NCBI GenBank assembly: GCA_022572105.1
Contig: JACZWN010000206.1
Span: forward strand, 1-5,609
Direction: 5' to 3'
DNA from: Pseudomonadota bacterium
Lineage (GTDB): Bacteria; Pseudomonadota; Alphaproteobacteria; Kiloniellales; J153
DNA: 5,609 bases
Shown here: piece by piece, positions 1 through 5,456 of the stretch
Numbering within the stretch: the stretch's first letter is position 1
How the letters are laid out: every line of letters starts with the position of its first letter
The notes under the pieces: model-generated
Told to the model about the DNA's origin: nothing
Seen by the model: the letters and a program-made list of their open reading frames with translations, nothing else
Database searches by the model: none
Position numbers and translations under genes: made by a program

Positions 1-847
1 CCTGGGCGACGAGCGCCCGGTTCAAGCCGAGCAGCGGCACCACGTCGCAGACCGTGCCGAGCGCGACCAGGTCGAGCCAGCGCCGCAGGTCGGGCTCAGG
101 CCGGCCGCTCGATTCGTACCAGCCGGCATCGCGCAGGGCCCGGTTGAGCGCGACCGTCAGCAGGAAGGTGACCCCGACGGCGGCCAGATGACCCAGCTTG
201 AGCGGGTCCTCGGCCACCGGCGGCTCGTCCAGGCGGTTCGGATTGACCACCGCGCGCGCGCGCGGCAGTTCCAGCTCGGCCGCGTGGTGGTCGAGGACGA
301 TCACGTCGAGCCCGGCCTCGGCCGCCGCCGCGAGGGGCTCGTGGGCGGCGACCCCGCAGTCGACCGTGACCACCACCGCCGCGCCCTCGGCCTTGAGCCG
401 GAGCAGGGCCTTGGCGTTGGGGCCGTAGCCCTCGTCGATGCGGTCGGGCACGTAGACCCGCGGCTCGTTGCCGGCGGCGCGCAGGAAGCGGACGAGCAGC
501 GCCGCCGAGGTCGCCCCGTCGACGTCGTAGTCGCCGAAGACCGCGATGCCCTCGCCCCGGGTGACCGCCGCCACCAGGCGCGCGACGGCGGCGTCCATGT
601 CCTTGAGCCGGGACGGGTCGGGCAGGTAGTCGCGCAGCCGCGGCTCGAGAAAGCGCTCGGCCTCGTCCAGGCCGACCCCGCGCGCGGCCAGGACGCGGCC
701 GACGATCTCGGGTAGATCGAGGCGCTGGGACAGCGCCAGCGCGGCGCGCGGATCGCCCAGCCGCTCCTCCCAGCGCTTGCCCAGGAACGAGCGCTCGACG
801 CCCAGGAAGCAGGCGCGCGGCGCCGGGATCTGCTCGGCCGTCTGCAT
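1..847 (-). CDS. recJ: Single-stranded-DNA-specific exonuclease RecJ, N-terminal part (runs off the window)
   Basis: RecJ is a DHH-family 5'-3' single-strand DNA exonuclease acting in RecF-pathway recombination, mismatch repair and fork processing. Translating the minus strand from the ATG at 845-847 gives 282 codons before the window edge; full proteins are near 580-600 residues, so about half is present. Visible motifs are FGDYDVDGATSAALL at about 104-118 (metal-binding DxD motif I), VVVTVDCG at 158-165 (motif II), VIVLDHHAAE at 182-191 (the DHH signature), then HLAAVGVTFLL and LVALGTVCDVVPLLGLNRAL near the edge (motif IV region). The N-terminal FLGVERS...KRW segment is also typical. The start lies 31 nt after the glpX stop, with an AAGGA about 12 nt upstream, so it is probably cotranscribed with glpX. 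No frameshift or stop is seen. Identification is firm; the exact start is slightly less certain because of the long ribosome-binding-site spacing. Confidence 0.96.
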   Translation of the reverse strand, partial: MQTAEQIPAPRACFLGVERSFLGKRWEERLGDPRAALALSQRLDLPEIVGRVLAARGVGLDEAERFLEPRLRDYLPDPSRLKDMDAAVARLVAAVTRGEGIAVFGDYDVDGATSAALLVRFLRAAGNEPRVYVPDRIDEGYGPNAKALLRLKAEGAAVVVTVDCGVAAHEPLAAAAEAGLDVIVLDHHAAELELPRARAVVNPNRLDEPPVAEDPLKLGHLAAVGVTFLLTVALNRALRDAGWYESSGRPEPDLRRWLDLVALGTVCDVVPLLGLNRALVAQ

Positions 848-878
848 ACGATGCGCGGGTCCTTATCCCCAGTGTCCC

Positions 879-1865
879 TCAGGCATCCAGCTCGTCGTGC
901 CAGGGCTTGCGCTCGAAGTTGTGCTGGGCGTCGATGATGCGCACGGTGCCCGACTTGGAGCGCATGATCATGGACTGGGTCGACGCGCCGCCGCGGAAGC
1001 GCCGCACGCCTTTGAGCATGGAGCCGTCGGTGACCCCGGTTGCGGCGAACATGACGTCCCCGCCGGCCAGCTCGTGCAGACTGTACTTGCGGTCGAAGTC
1101 GGTGATGCCCCAGCGCTGGCCGCGCGCGCGCTCCTCGTCGTTGCGGAACACCAGCCGGCCCTGGAACTGGCCGCCGATGCACCTGAGCGCGGCCGCCGCC
1201 AGCACGCCCTCGGGCGCGCCGCCGATGCCCATGTAGATGTCCACCCCGCTGTCCGGCCGGCTGGTCGCGATGACCCCGGAGACATCGCCGTCGCCGATCA
1301 GCATGATCCGGGCGCCGGCCTCGCGCACCTTGGCGATCAGCTCGTTGTGGCGCGGCCGGTCGAGGATGCAGGCGACCAGGTCCGAGACCGCGACCTTCCT
1401 GGCCCGGGCCAGGTTCGCGAGATTGTCCGCCGGTTCCGCGTCGAGGTCGACCAGGTCGTCGGGCAGGCTGCCGCCGACGGCGATCTTGTTCATGTAGGTG
1501 TCGGGGGCGTTCAGGAAGCCGCCGGATTGGGCCATGGCGATGACGGCGAGCGCGTTCTGCCCGCCCTTGGCGGTGATCGTGGTGCCCTCGAGCGGGTCGA
1601 GCGCGATGTCGATCTTGGGCCCGCCGGAGCCGACCTCCTCGCCGATGTAGAGCATCGGCGCCTCGTCGCGCTCGCCCTCGCCGATCATGACCGTGCCCGC
1701 GATGGCCAGACCGTTGAGCGCCCGGCGCATGGCGTTGACCGCCGCCTGGTCGGCCGCCTTCTCGTCGCCCCGGCCCATGAGGCGCGAGGCCGCCAGCGCC
1801 GCCGCCTCGGTAACCCGGACCGCCTCCAGCGCCAGGTTGCGGTCCATCTCGCCCTCGTAAGTCAT
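879..1865 (-). CDS. glpX: Class II fructose-1,6-bisphosphatase
   Basis: GlpX hydrolyses fructose-1,6-bisphosphate to fructose-6-phosphate plus phosphate in gluconeogenesis (and, where present, the Calvin cycle); it is a metal-dependent cytosolic enzyme of the inositol-phosphatase fold. With the ATG at 1863-1865 it is 328 residues, the usual length. Diagnostic motifs, numbered from that start, are MDRNLALEAVRVTEAAALAA (7-26), GEGERDEAPM (62-71), the metal site LDPLEGTT (89-96; D90, E93), GDGDVSG (191-197), the GGAPEG loop (215-220) and the C-terminal GGASTQSMIMRS stretch. The alternative ATG at 1845-1847 (MDRNLALE) has a closer GAGGG and would give 322 residues; both fit the family. The frame stays open to a GTG at 1943, but that extension is not family-like. 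It is followed 31 nt later by recJ. The upstream neighbour is hicB, 126 nt away, whereas hom usually occupies that position in related genomes. Confidence 0.97.
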   Translation of the reverse strand: MTYEGEMDRNLALEAVRVTEAAALAASRLMGRGDEKAADQAAVNAMRRALNGLAIAGTVMIGEGERDEAPMLYIGEEVGSGGPKIDIALDPLEGTTITAKGGQNALAVIAMAQSGGFLNAPDTYMNKIAVGGSLPDDLVDLDAEPADNLANLARARKVAVSDLVACILDRPRHNELIAKVREAGARIMLIGDGDVSGVIATSRPDSGVDIYMGIGGAPEGVLAAAALRCIGGQFQGRLVFRNDEERARGQRWGITDFDRKYSLHELAGGDVMFAATGVTDGSMLKGVRRFRGGASTQSMIMRSKSGTVRIIDAQHNFERKPWHDELDA

Positions 1866-1917
1866 ACCACCCCCGTGTTCTTGTGCGGAAAAGGCGCGAG
1901 CGCCCCCCGCCGACCGA

Positions 1918-1945
1918 AATCTACAGGCTCCGGGCCGAGTCACAA
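1918..1945 (-). promoter_or_regulatory. Possible glpX-recJ promoter
   Basis: On the minus strand, TTGTGA (1940-1945) and TAGATT (1918-1923) are separated by 16 bp, each matching 4 of 6 consensus sigma-70 positions, about 50 bp before the glpX start. A local promoter would make sense because hicAB now separates glpX from hom. The match is weak and similar pairs arise by chance. A 6-bp inverted repeat (ACAGGC/GCCTGT at 1923-1928 and 1948-1953) overlaps it. Confidence 0.25.
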
Positions 1946-1991
1946 AGGCCTGTGTTTCGGGACTACAGCGCTTCCGGTGGCGGGCCAGGAA

Positions 1992-2717
1992 TCAGGCCGT
2001 GACTCGGCCCTTGCGCGCTGGATTCGCGCGGGACTTGGCCGCCCCACGTTTCGCCAGTTTTTGCGCCTGCGCCGTGAGATTTTTGTTGCCCAGAAGAGCG
2101 TCCATTCGCCGCCGCATCGCTTCCATATCATCAAAGAGATGCTGATATCTTTCCTGCGCGGCGTCGATCTGGTCGAAAATATTTTTAAAGGCGCTGTCAG
2201 AAGCGTTCAGCATCGTGTCAATTTTTTTCATATTTACGATGACTGGAATGTTCTCCAACACTTTCACAAGGGCGCTCTGCCGAGCGAGGGTCTCATCGAT
2301 CGTCTTTGCAACATTGTCCAAAGCCCGCGCACCGCCCAGGGCATTTCGCGCGGCCTGGGCCAAGAAGCCGGAGCGGCCGCCCGGGCCGGCCTCGGCGTCG
2401 ATCTCCGCGAGCAGGTGTTCCTCGATGGTGACGGAGACACGCGCCGCGCGGCCCTTGGGTTTGGCGGCGGGCACCAGGACCGGCAGCGCGCCGCTGCTTT
2501 CGGCCTTGGCGAGGATATCGGCGAGCGCCGAGGGCTTGGGGCGGGGCTGACCTTCCACGGCCAGGCCTTCGAGATGGAAATCCAGGGCCTCGCGCGCCAT
2601 GGCGGCGGCATCGTCGAGGCTGGTGCCGGCAGTGACGCAGCCGGGCAGATCGGGAAACTCGACGCCATAATCGCTGTCCGCCTCCTTGCGCAGCAGCGCG
2701 ATGTAAGTGTCGGTCAT
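1992..2717 (-). CDS. hicB: HicB-family antitoxin with a long coiled-coil-like C-terminal extension
   Basis: HicB antitoxins bind and block the HicA RNase and repress their own operon. Here 241 residues are encoded. Residues 1-80 are the partial RNase H-like HicB domain (YIALLRKEADSDYGVEFPD, then LPGCVTAGTSLDDA and AREALDFHLEGL). Residues ~90-128 form a ribbon-helix-helix DNA-binding domain (RVSVTIEEHLLAEID...SGFLAQAARNAL). A conventional HicB of this type ends there, near 130-140 residues. The remaining ~110 residues are polar and predicted-helical with heptad-like hydrophobic spacing (about 136-210), then a basic tail (KLAKRGAAKSRANPARKGR). DNA for this tail is much less GC-rich (46% over 2101-2280 by my count). 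The ATG at 2715-2717 has AAGGA 7 nt upstream. A TTG at 2769-2771 overlapping the hicA stop would add 18 residues but looks less likely. The HicB core is certain; the role of the extension is unknown. Confidence 0.93.
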   Translation of the reverse strand: MTDTYIALLRKEADSDYGVEFPDLPGCVTAGTSLDDAAAMAREALDFHLEGLAVEGQPRPKPSALADILAKAESSGALPVLVPAAKPKGRAARVSVTIEEHLLAEIDAEAGPGGRSGFLAQAARNALGGARALDNVAKTIDETLARQSALVKVLENIPVIVNMKKIDTMLNASDSAFKNIFDQIDAAQERYQHLFDDMEAMRRRMDALLGNKNLTAQAQKLAKRGAAKSRANPARKGRVTA

Positions 2718-2767
2718 GGTTTTGTCCTTTTCGCTGCGTGGGGGACTGGCCCCCGAGGGTTTCGCGC

Positions 2768-2998
2768 TCAATTAACTTTTCTTCTTTTCCGGGCCACCTT
2801 CCAAGGTGGGATGATCCCGGCGGCTCTGTAGATCGCTGCCGCAGTGCCTTGCGGCAGGTCGCGTTTCGGGTGTGGCAGAGTGACCAGCAGCGGGTTGTCC
2901 GGGTGCTTGAGCTGGACGTGGCTGCCGCGGGTTCGGGCCACGGACCAGCCGGCCTCTTCCAGGTCTTTGAGAATCTGCTTGCTATCGAATCGCGCCAT
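2768..2998 (-). CDS. hicA: HicA-family mRNA interferase toxin
   Basis: HicA is a small dsRBD-fold toxin that cleaves mRNA when free of HicB. The 76-residue product shows the family signature in full: F4-DSKQILKDLEEAGW at the N-terminus, GSHVQLKHP (25-33) with the presumed catalytic His27, LVTLPHPKRDLP (38-49), and GTAAAIYRAAGI (51-62). It is slightly longer than a typical ~60-residue HicA because of a basic tail, PPWKVARKRRKVN. The ATG at 2996-2998 follows a weak GGGA Shine-Dalgarno sequence. hicB begins 50 nt after its stop in the same direction, the canonical hicA-hicB order. Nothing suggests inactivation. A promoter and palindrome lie immediately upstream. Confidence 0.95.
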   Translation of the reverse strand: MARFDSKQILKDLEEAGWSVARTRGSHVQLKHPDNPLLVTLPHPKRDLPQGTAAAIYRAAGIIPPWKVARKRRKVN

Positions 2999-3012
2999 CT
3001 TTCGTCCCGATT

Positions 3013-3031
3013 ATGTATATAATATATGCAT
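3013..3031. promoter_or_regulatory. Candidate HicB operator palindrome
   Basis: A 19-bp imperfect palindrome, ATGTATATAATATATGCAT, has one G/T mismatch pair (3016/3028) around a central base at 3022. It overlaps the candidate -10 element of the hicAB promoter and lies 15 bp before the HicA start. Ribbon-helix-helix antitoxins such as HicB usually repress by binding a palindrome at this position, so this is the natural autoregulatory site. Binding is inferred; the symmetry is directly visible. Confidence 0.55.
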
Positions 3032-3048
3032 CATTGGCACGATTTCAA
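3021..3048 (-). promoter_or_regulatory. Candidate sigma-70 promoter for hicAB
   Basis: On the minus strand, TTGAAA (3043-3048) is followed after 16 bp by TATATT (3021-3026); a shifted TATTAT gives an 18-bp spacer. This is the clearest promoter-like sequence in the window, in its most AT-rich patch (32% GC over 3001-3060 by my count). Transcription would start roughly 10-15 bp before the hicA ATG, giving a short leader. Confidence 0.6.
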
Positions 3049-3049
3049 G

Positions 3050-3078
3050 ATAAAAGTATGGATAAAATACGCATAAAA
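3050..3078 (-). promoter_or_regulatory. Phased A/T tracts upstream of the hicAB promoter (possible UP element)
   Basis: ATAAAA occurs at 3050-3055, 3062-3067 and 3073-3078, spaced 12 and 11 bp, directly upstream of the -35 box of the hicAB promoter. Helically phased A/T tracts at this position can bind the RNA polymerase alpha subunit or bend DNA. The repeats are seen directly; the role is inferred. Confidence 0.35.
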
Positions 3079-3322
3079 CAACCCGAGACCCGGTCCCGCT
3101 ATCGGCCGGCCAACGAGGGCTGACGATGCCGAGATTCGCGTGCCCGGGTTCGTCCGAACTGCGGTAGCCAATCTTTCATCCGATCGACGGCGATGTGCGC
3201 GAGGTGGGTGAGTACATCGGGCCGATCGGCAGTATCAATGGGGAGCCTGCCGTGAACATATTCGCTGGACGTGTTCAGAAAACGGCAAAACGTGAACAGG
3301 ATAAAATGAGGATAACCCGCCC
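3062..3322. other. Spacer between hom and the hicAB promoter, no confident gene
   Basis: Together with the promoter patch this makes a 324-bp gap between the hom stop and the hicA start. No convincing gene or rho-independent terminator is visible after hom. On the minus strand one frame stays open from inside hom to a TAG at 3099-3101 and reads SSEYVHGRLPIDTADRPDVL, then further protein-like residues (AVDRMKDWLPQF). It lacks a plausible start and I do not recognise it. Short repeats are present: TGAACA at 3253-3258 and 3293-3298 and its complement TGTTCA at 3272-3277. It may hold the junction of the hicAB insertion. Confidence 0.5.
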
Positions 3323-4615
3323 TTACAGCGCCTCGATGCGGATGCGCCGCGGCGGTTCGAGCACCGCGTCGAGCGCGTCCATGCGGGCGAGCGCCCTTAC
3401 CATGGCCGCGTCCTCGGTCTCGTGGGTGGTGATGATCACCGGCACCGCCTCGTCGGGCGCGCGGCCGCGCTGGAGCAGGGCCTCGACCGAGATCGCCTCG
3501 TCGCGTAGCGCCGCCGCGATATCGGCGATGACGCCGGGCCGGTCGACCACCATGAGACGGATGTACTGGCAGCCGACGTGGCGCTCGATGGGCAGCGAGG
3601 GCACCCGCTCCAGGTCCACGGCGGGCACCGCGAAAGTCGGCAGCGAGGTGCCGCGGGCGATGTCGATCAGATCGGCGACCACCGCCGAGGCGGTCGGCCC
3701 GGCGCCGGCGCCCTGGCCCTCGGCCATGATGGTGCCGACGAAATCGCCCTCGGCGACGACCCCGTTGAAGACGCCCTCGACGGCGGCGATGGGCGAATCC
3801 TTGGCGACCATGCAGGGATGGACCCGCTGCTCGACGCCGCCCTCCCCGCGCCCGGCGATGCCGAGCAACTTGATCCGGTAGCCCAGCTCCTCGGCGTAGG
3901 CGATGTCGAGGGACGAGATCTCGCGGATGCCCTCGACGTGGACGCCGTCGAAATTGACCTCGCAGCCAAAGGCGAGCGCGGTCAGGATGGCCAGCTTGTG
4001 CGCGGTGTCGACGCCGTCGATGTCGAAACCGGGGTCGGCCTCGGCGTAGCCCAGGCGCTGCGCCTCGGCCAGCACCGCGTCGAAGTCGCGCCCGGTTTCG
4101 CGCATGGTGGTCAGGATGTAGTTGCAGGTGCCGTTGAGCACCCCGTAGATGCGCTCGATGCGGTTGGCCGCCAGGCCTTCGCGCAAGACCTTGATGATCG
4201 GGATGCCGCCGGCCACGGCCGCCTCGTAGGCGAGCGTCACGCCGGCCGCCTCGGCCGCGCGCGCGAGCCCGGTGCCGTGGTGGGCGAGCAGCGCCTTGTT
4301 GGCCGTGATCACGTGGTGGCGCGCGCCGATCGCGGCCTCGATGACCGCCTTGGCGACGCCCTCGGCGCCGCCGATCAGCTCGATCACCACGTCGATTTCG
4401 GGATCGGCCGCCATGGCGACGGCGTCGTCGAACCAGGGCAGGTTGGAAACCTCGACCGGGCGCGCCTTGCTTCGGTCGCGCGCGGACACGCCCGCGACCG
4501 CGATCGGCCGCCCGCAGCGCGCCGCGATCAGCGCGCCGTGCTCGTGGATCAGGCGGACCGTCTCCGCCCCGACGGTGCCGAGGCCGGCGACCGCGATCTT
4601 CAGGGATTCGCTCAC
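3323..4615 (-). CDS. hom: Homoserine dehydrogenase (monofunctional, C-terminal ACT domain)
   Basis: Hom reduces aspartate semialdehyde to homoserine with NAD(P)H, committing aspartate to threonine, methionine and isoleucine. From the GTG at 4613-4615 the product is 430 residues, the usual monofunctional length. The order is: Rossmann NAD(P)-binding domain with GLGTVG at 11-16; TANKALLA with K107; catalytic domain with EAAVAGGIP (131-139), NGTCNYI (161-167) and GYAEADPGFDIDGVDTAHKLA (189-209, with the catalytic-lysine candidate K207); and a C-terminal ACT domain from about 351 (IRLMVVDRPGVIADIAAAL), normally a threonine-feedback module. A GTG at 4666 adds 17 residues but lacks family similarity; SESLKIAVAGLGTVG is the expected start. 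The chosen GTG overlaps the TGA of the short upstream frame as GTGA, suggesting translational coupling, which may compensate for a weak Shine-Dalgarno sequence. The gene looks intact. Confidence 0.97.
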   Translation of the reverse strand: MSESLKIAVAGLGTVGAETVRLIHEHGALIAARCGRPIAVAGVSARDRSKARPVEVSNLPWFDDAVAMAADPEIDVVIELIGGAEGVAKAVIEAAIGARHHVITANKALLAHHGTGLARAAEAAGVTLAYEAAVAGGIPIIKVLREGLAANRIERIYGVLNGTCNYILTTMRETGRDFDAVLAEAQRLGYAEADPGFDIDGVDTAHKLAILTALAFGCEVNFDGVHVEGIREISSLDIAYAEELGYRIKLLGIAGRGEGGVEQRVHPCMVAKDSPIAAVEGVFNGVVAEGDFVGTIMAEGQGAGAGPTASAVVADLIDIARGTSLPTFAVPAVDLERVPSLPIERHVGCQYIRLMVVDRPGVIADIAAALRDEAISVEALLQRGRAPDEAVPVIITTHETEDAAMVRALARMDALDAVLEPPRRIRIEAL

Positions 4616-4767
4616 GAGGCCAGTTTCCGCCCCTGGCCCGCTCCGTTCAATCCCGCGTGCGCGCACGCCACGGCCGCGACGAGCGGCGGCTCGCGGGCCG
4701 CAAGCGAGCCGGCCTCGGCGAAGACGTAAGGCGGCGGCCCTTCGATGCGGTGGAATTCCGGTTCCAT
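4612..4767 (-). pseudogene. N-terminal remnant of an LL-diaminopimelate-type aminotransferase, coupled to hom
   Basis: This 51-codon frame begins MEPEFHRI, then PPPYVFAEAGSLAA, which closely resembles the beginning of alphaproteobacterial class I aminotransferases of the LL-diaminopimelate/AlaC type (from memory: EFHRI-x-R-L-PPYVFAEVN-x-LK). Those enzymes are about 400 residues and are commonly encoded just before hom. Similarity stops after about 22 residues. The rest (REPPLVAAVACAHAGLNGAG and a short tail) resembles no aminotransferase, and the PLP-binding lysine and all catalytic parts are absent. The TGA at 4612-4614 overlaps the hom GTG by 4 nt. I infer an internal or 3' deletion that left the start region serving as a leader frame for hom. 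It could still be translated as a small peptide. An in-frame ATG at 4836 would lengthen it by 23 residues but is not family-like. Confidence 0.6.
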
Positions 4768-4886
4768 GATCTTTTCGAGCGCTATGCGGTTGAGGCCGAG
4801 ACCGGCTGCGCGGATGGGGCCGAGAGCGGCGCGCATTCGACCGCGGCCGACGGCCGATCGCGAGCGCGGCCCCCTGGTAACGACGC

Positions 4887-4918
4887 CGGAGCTAGTTTTC
4901 TAGGCGGAGCTAGTTTTC
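4887..4918. repeat. 14-bp direct repeat, 18-bp period, at the end of the OmpA-domain gene
   Basis: CGGAGCTAGTTTTC occurs at 4887-4900 and 4905-4918, separated by TAGG. The right copy contains the last codons and TAG stop of the OmpA-domain gene; the left copy lies just beyond. This looks like a tandem duplication of the gene's 3' end, from slippage or a repaired junction. CTAGTTTTCTAG at 4892-4903 is also a short interrupted palindrome, but it is too weak to call a terminator. Confidence 0.8.
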
Positions 4919-5362
4919 CAGGAAGATCTCGGCCCTTCGATTGCCGGCCTCGCCGGTCGCCATGAACTCGTGAAAGATCGGCTGGGCGTCGCCCTTGGCC
5001 TCGGTGCGCACCTGGTCCCCGGCGGCGCCGAGCGCCACCAGCCCGGCGGCGACCGTATTGGCCCGCTTCAACGACATCTCGAAGTTGGCCCGGCGGTGCT
5101 TGATCTGATCCACCACCCCGGTGTGCGCGCTGGCGTGACCGACGACCCGGATCGTGCCGCCGCGCTGGCGCTGCAGGGCGACGACCTCGCGCAGCACGCC
5201 GCGGTCGCTGGCGTCGAGCTGCGCCGAGCTGTGGCCGAAATAGATGACCGCGACCAACTGGGCACGGAGCGCCACCAGTCGCTCGTTGGCAAAGACCGTC
5301 TTTTCGCGCACTTCTTCGATCAGGGCCTGGGCCTCCTCGAAGGTGAAAATCTTGGGGTCCAT
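4910..5362 (-). CDS. OmpA-type C-terminal domain protein with a DUF2203-like N-terminus
   Basis: The product is 150 residues from the ATG at 5360-5362. Residues ~39-148 form an OmpA/MotB-type domain, normally a periplasmic peptidoglycan-binding module: VIYFGHSSAQLDASDR (39-54), GGTIRVVGHASAHTG (68-82), SLKRANTVAAGLVALG (97-112, R100 matching the conserved arginine), and GEAGNRRAEIFLE at the end. The usual GHTD aspartate is Ser78 (GHAS), which I believe is a subfamily variant. Residues 1-37 (PKIFTFEEAQALIEEVREKT then ANERLVALRAQL) resemble the start of DUF2203 proteins, which are cytoplasmic and unrelated. No signal peptide or membrane segment is visible, so it could not reach the periplasm by the Sec route. 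I infer a fusion by deletion between two genes; an expressed cytoplasmic protein or a pseudogene are both possible. GGAGG lies 14 nt before the ATG, a long spacing. The frame stays open upstream to 5515, but that part looks non-coding. Confidence 0.75.
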   Translation of the reverse strand: MDPKIFTFEEAQALIEEVREKTVFANERLVALRAQLVAVIYFGHSSAQLDASDRGVLREVVALQRQRGGTIRVVGHASAHTGVVDQIKHRRANFEMSLKRANTVAAGLVALGAAGDQVRTEAKGDAQPIFHEFMATGEAGNRRAEIFLEN

Positions 5363-5456
5363 GGGTTTGGGTATTCCCTCCAGATCGGGGGCTGTGCCTC
5401 GGGCCCCGCGAAAATTTCCGTCTTCCCAGCCCTCGTCCCGGGGTTTCGCGTTCCCG

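Noticed and set aside
188..715. Plus-strand open frame of 175 codons opposite recJ
   Set aside because: It lies wholly antisense to the RecJ catalytic core and has no motif.
301..1182. Minus-strand open frame of 293 codons overlapping recJ and glpX in another frame
   Set aside because: The RecJ and GlpX frames carry every catalytic motif; this frame is Arg/Ser/Pro-rich shadow sequence crossing both gene boundaries.
1923..1953. ACAGGC/GCCTGT inverted repeat between hicB and glpX as a hicAB terminator
   Set aside because: The stem is only 6 bp, the loop is 19 nt and no T-run follows, so it does not qualify as a rho-independent terminator.
1940..2134. Minus-strand 64-codon frame overlapping the HicB tail
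   Set aside because: It overlaps the hicB 3' end in another frame, has no ribosome-binding site I trust, and is a Trp/Arg-rich composition artefact.
777..2831. A very long plus-strand open frame (684 codons) opposite glpX and hicB
   Set aside because: It is antisense to well-supported glpX and hicB, spans their intergenic region, and reads as biased Arg/Gly/Val/Asp/His-rich sequence without a recognisable domain. Long antisense frames are expected in GC-rich DNA.
3001..3322. Insertion-sequence ends or an attachment site flanking hicAB
   Set aside because: I found no matching terminal inverted repeats, target-site duplication or tRNA fragment at either side of the hicAB unit.
3578..4729. Plus-strand open frame of 383 codons opposite hom
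   Set aside because: It mirrors hom codons with high GC at the third position, has no recognisable motif and crosses the hom start and the aminotransferase stump.
5407..5450. CGCGAAA/TTTCGCG inverted repeat in the leader of the OmpA-domain gene
   Set aside because: Seven-bp arms separated by 30 bp, without a T-run or a compact loop, are expected by chance in this composition.
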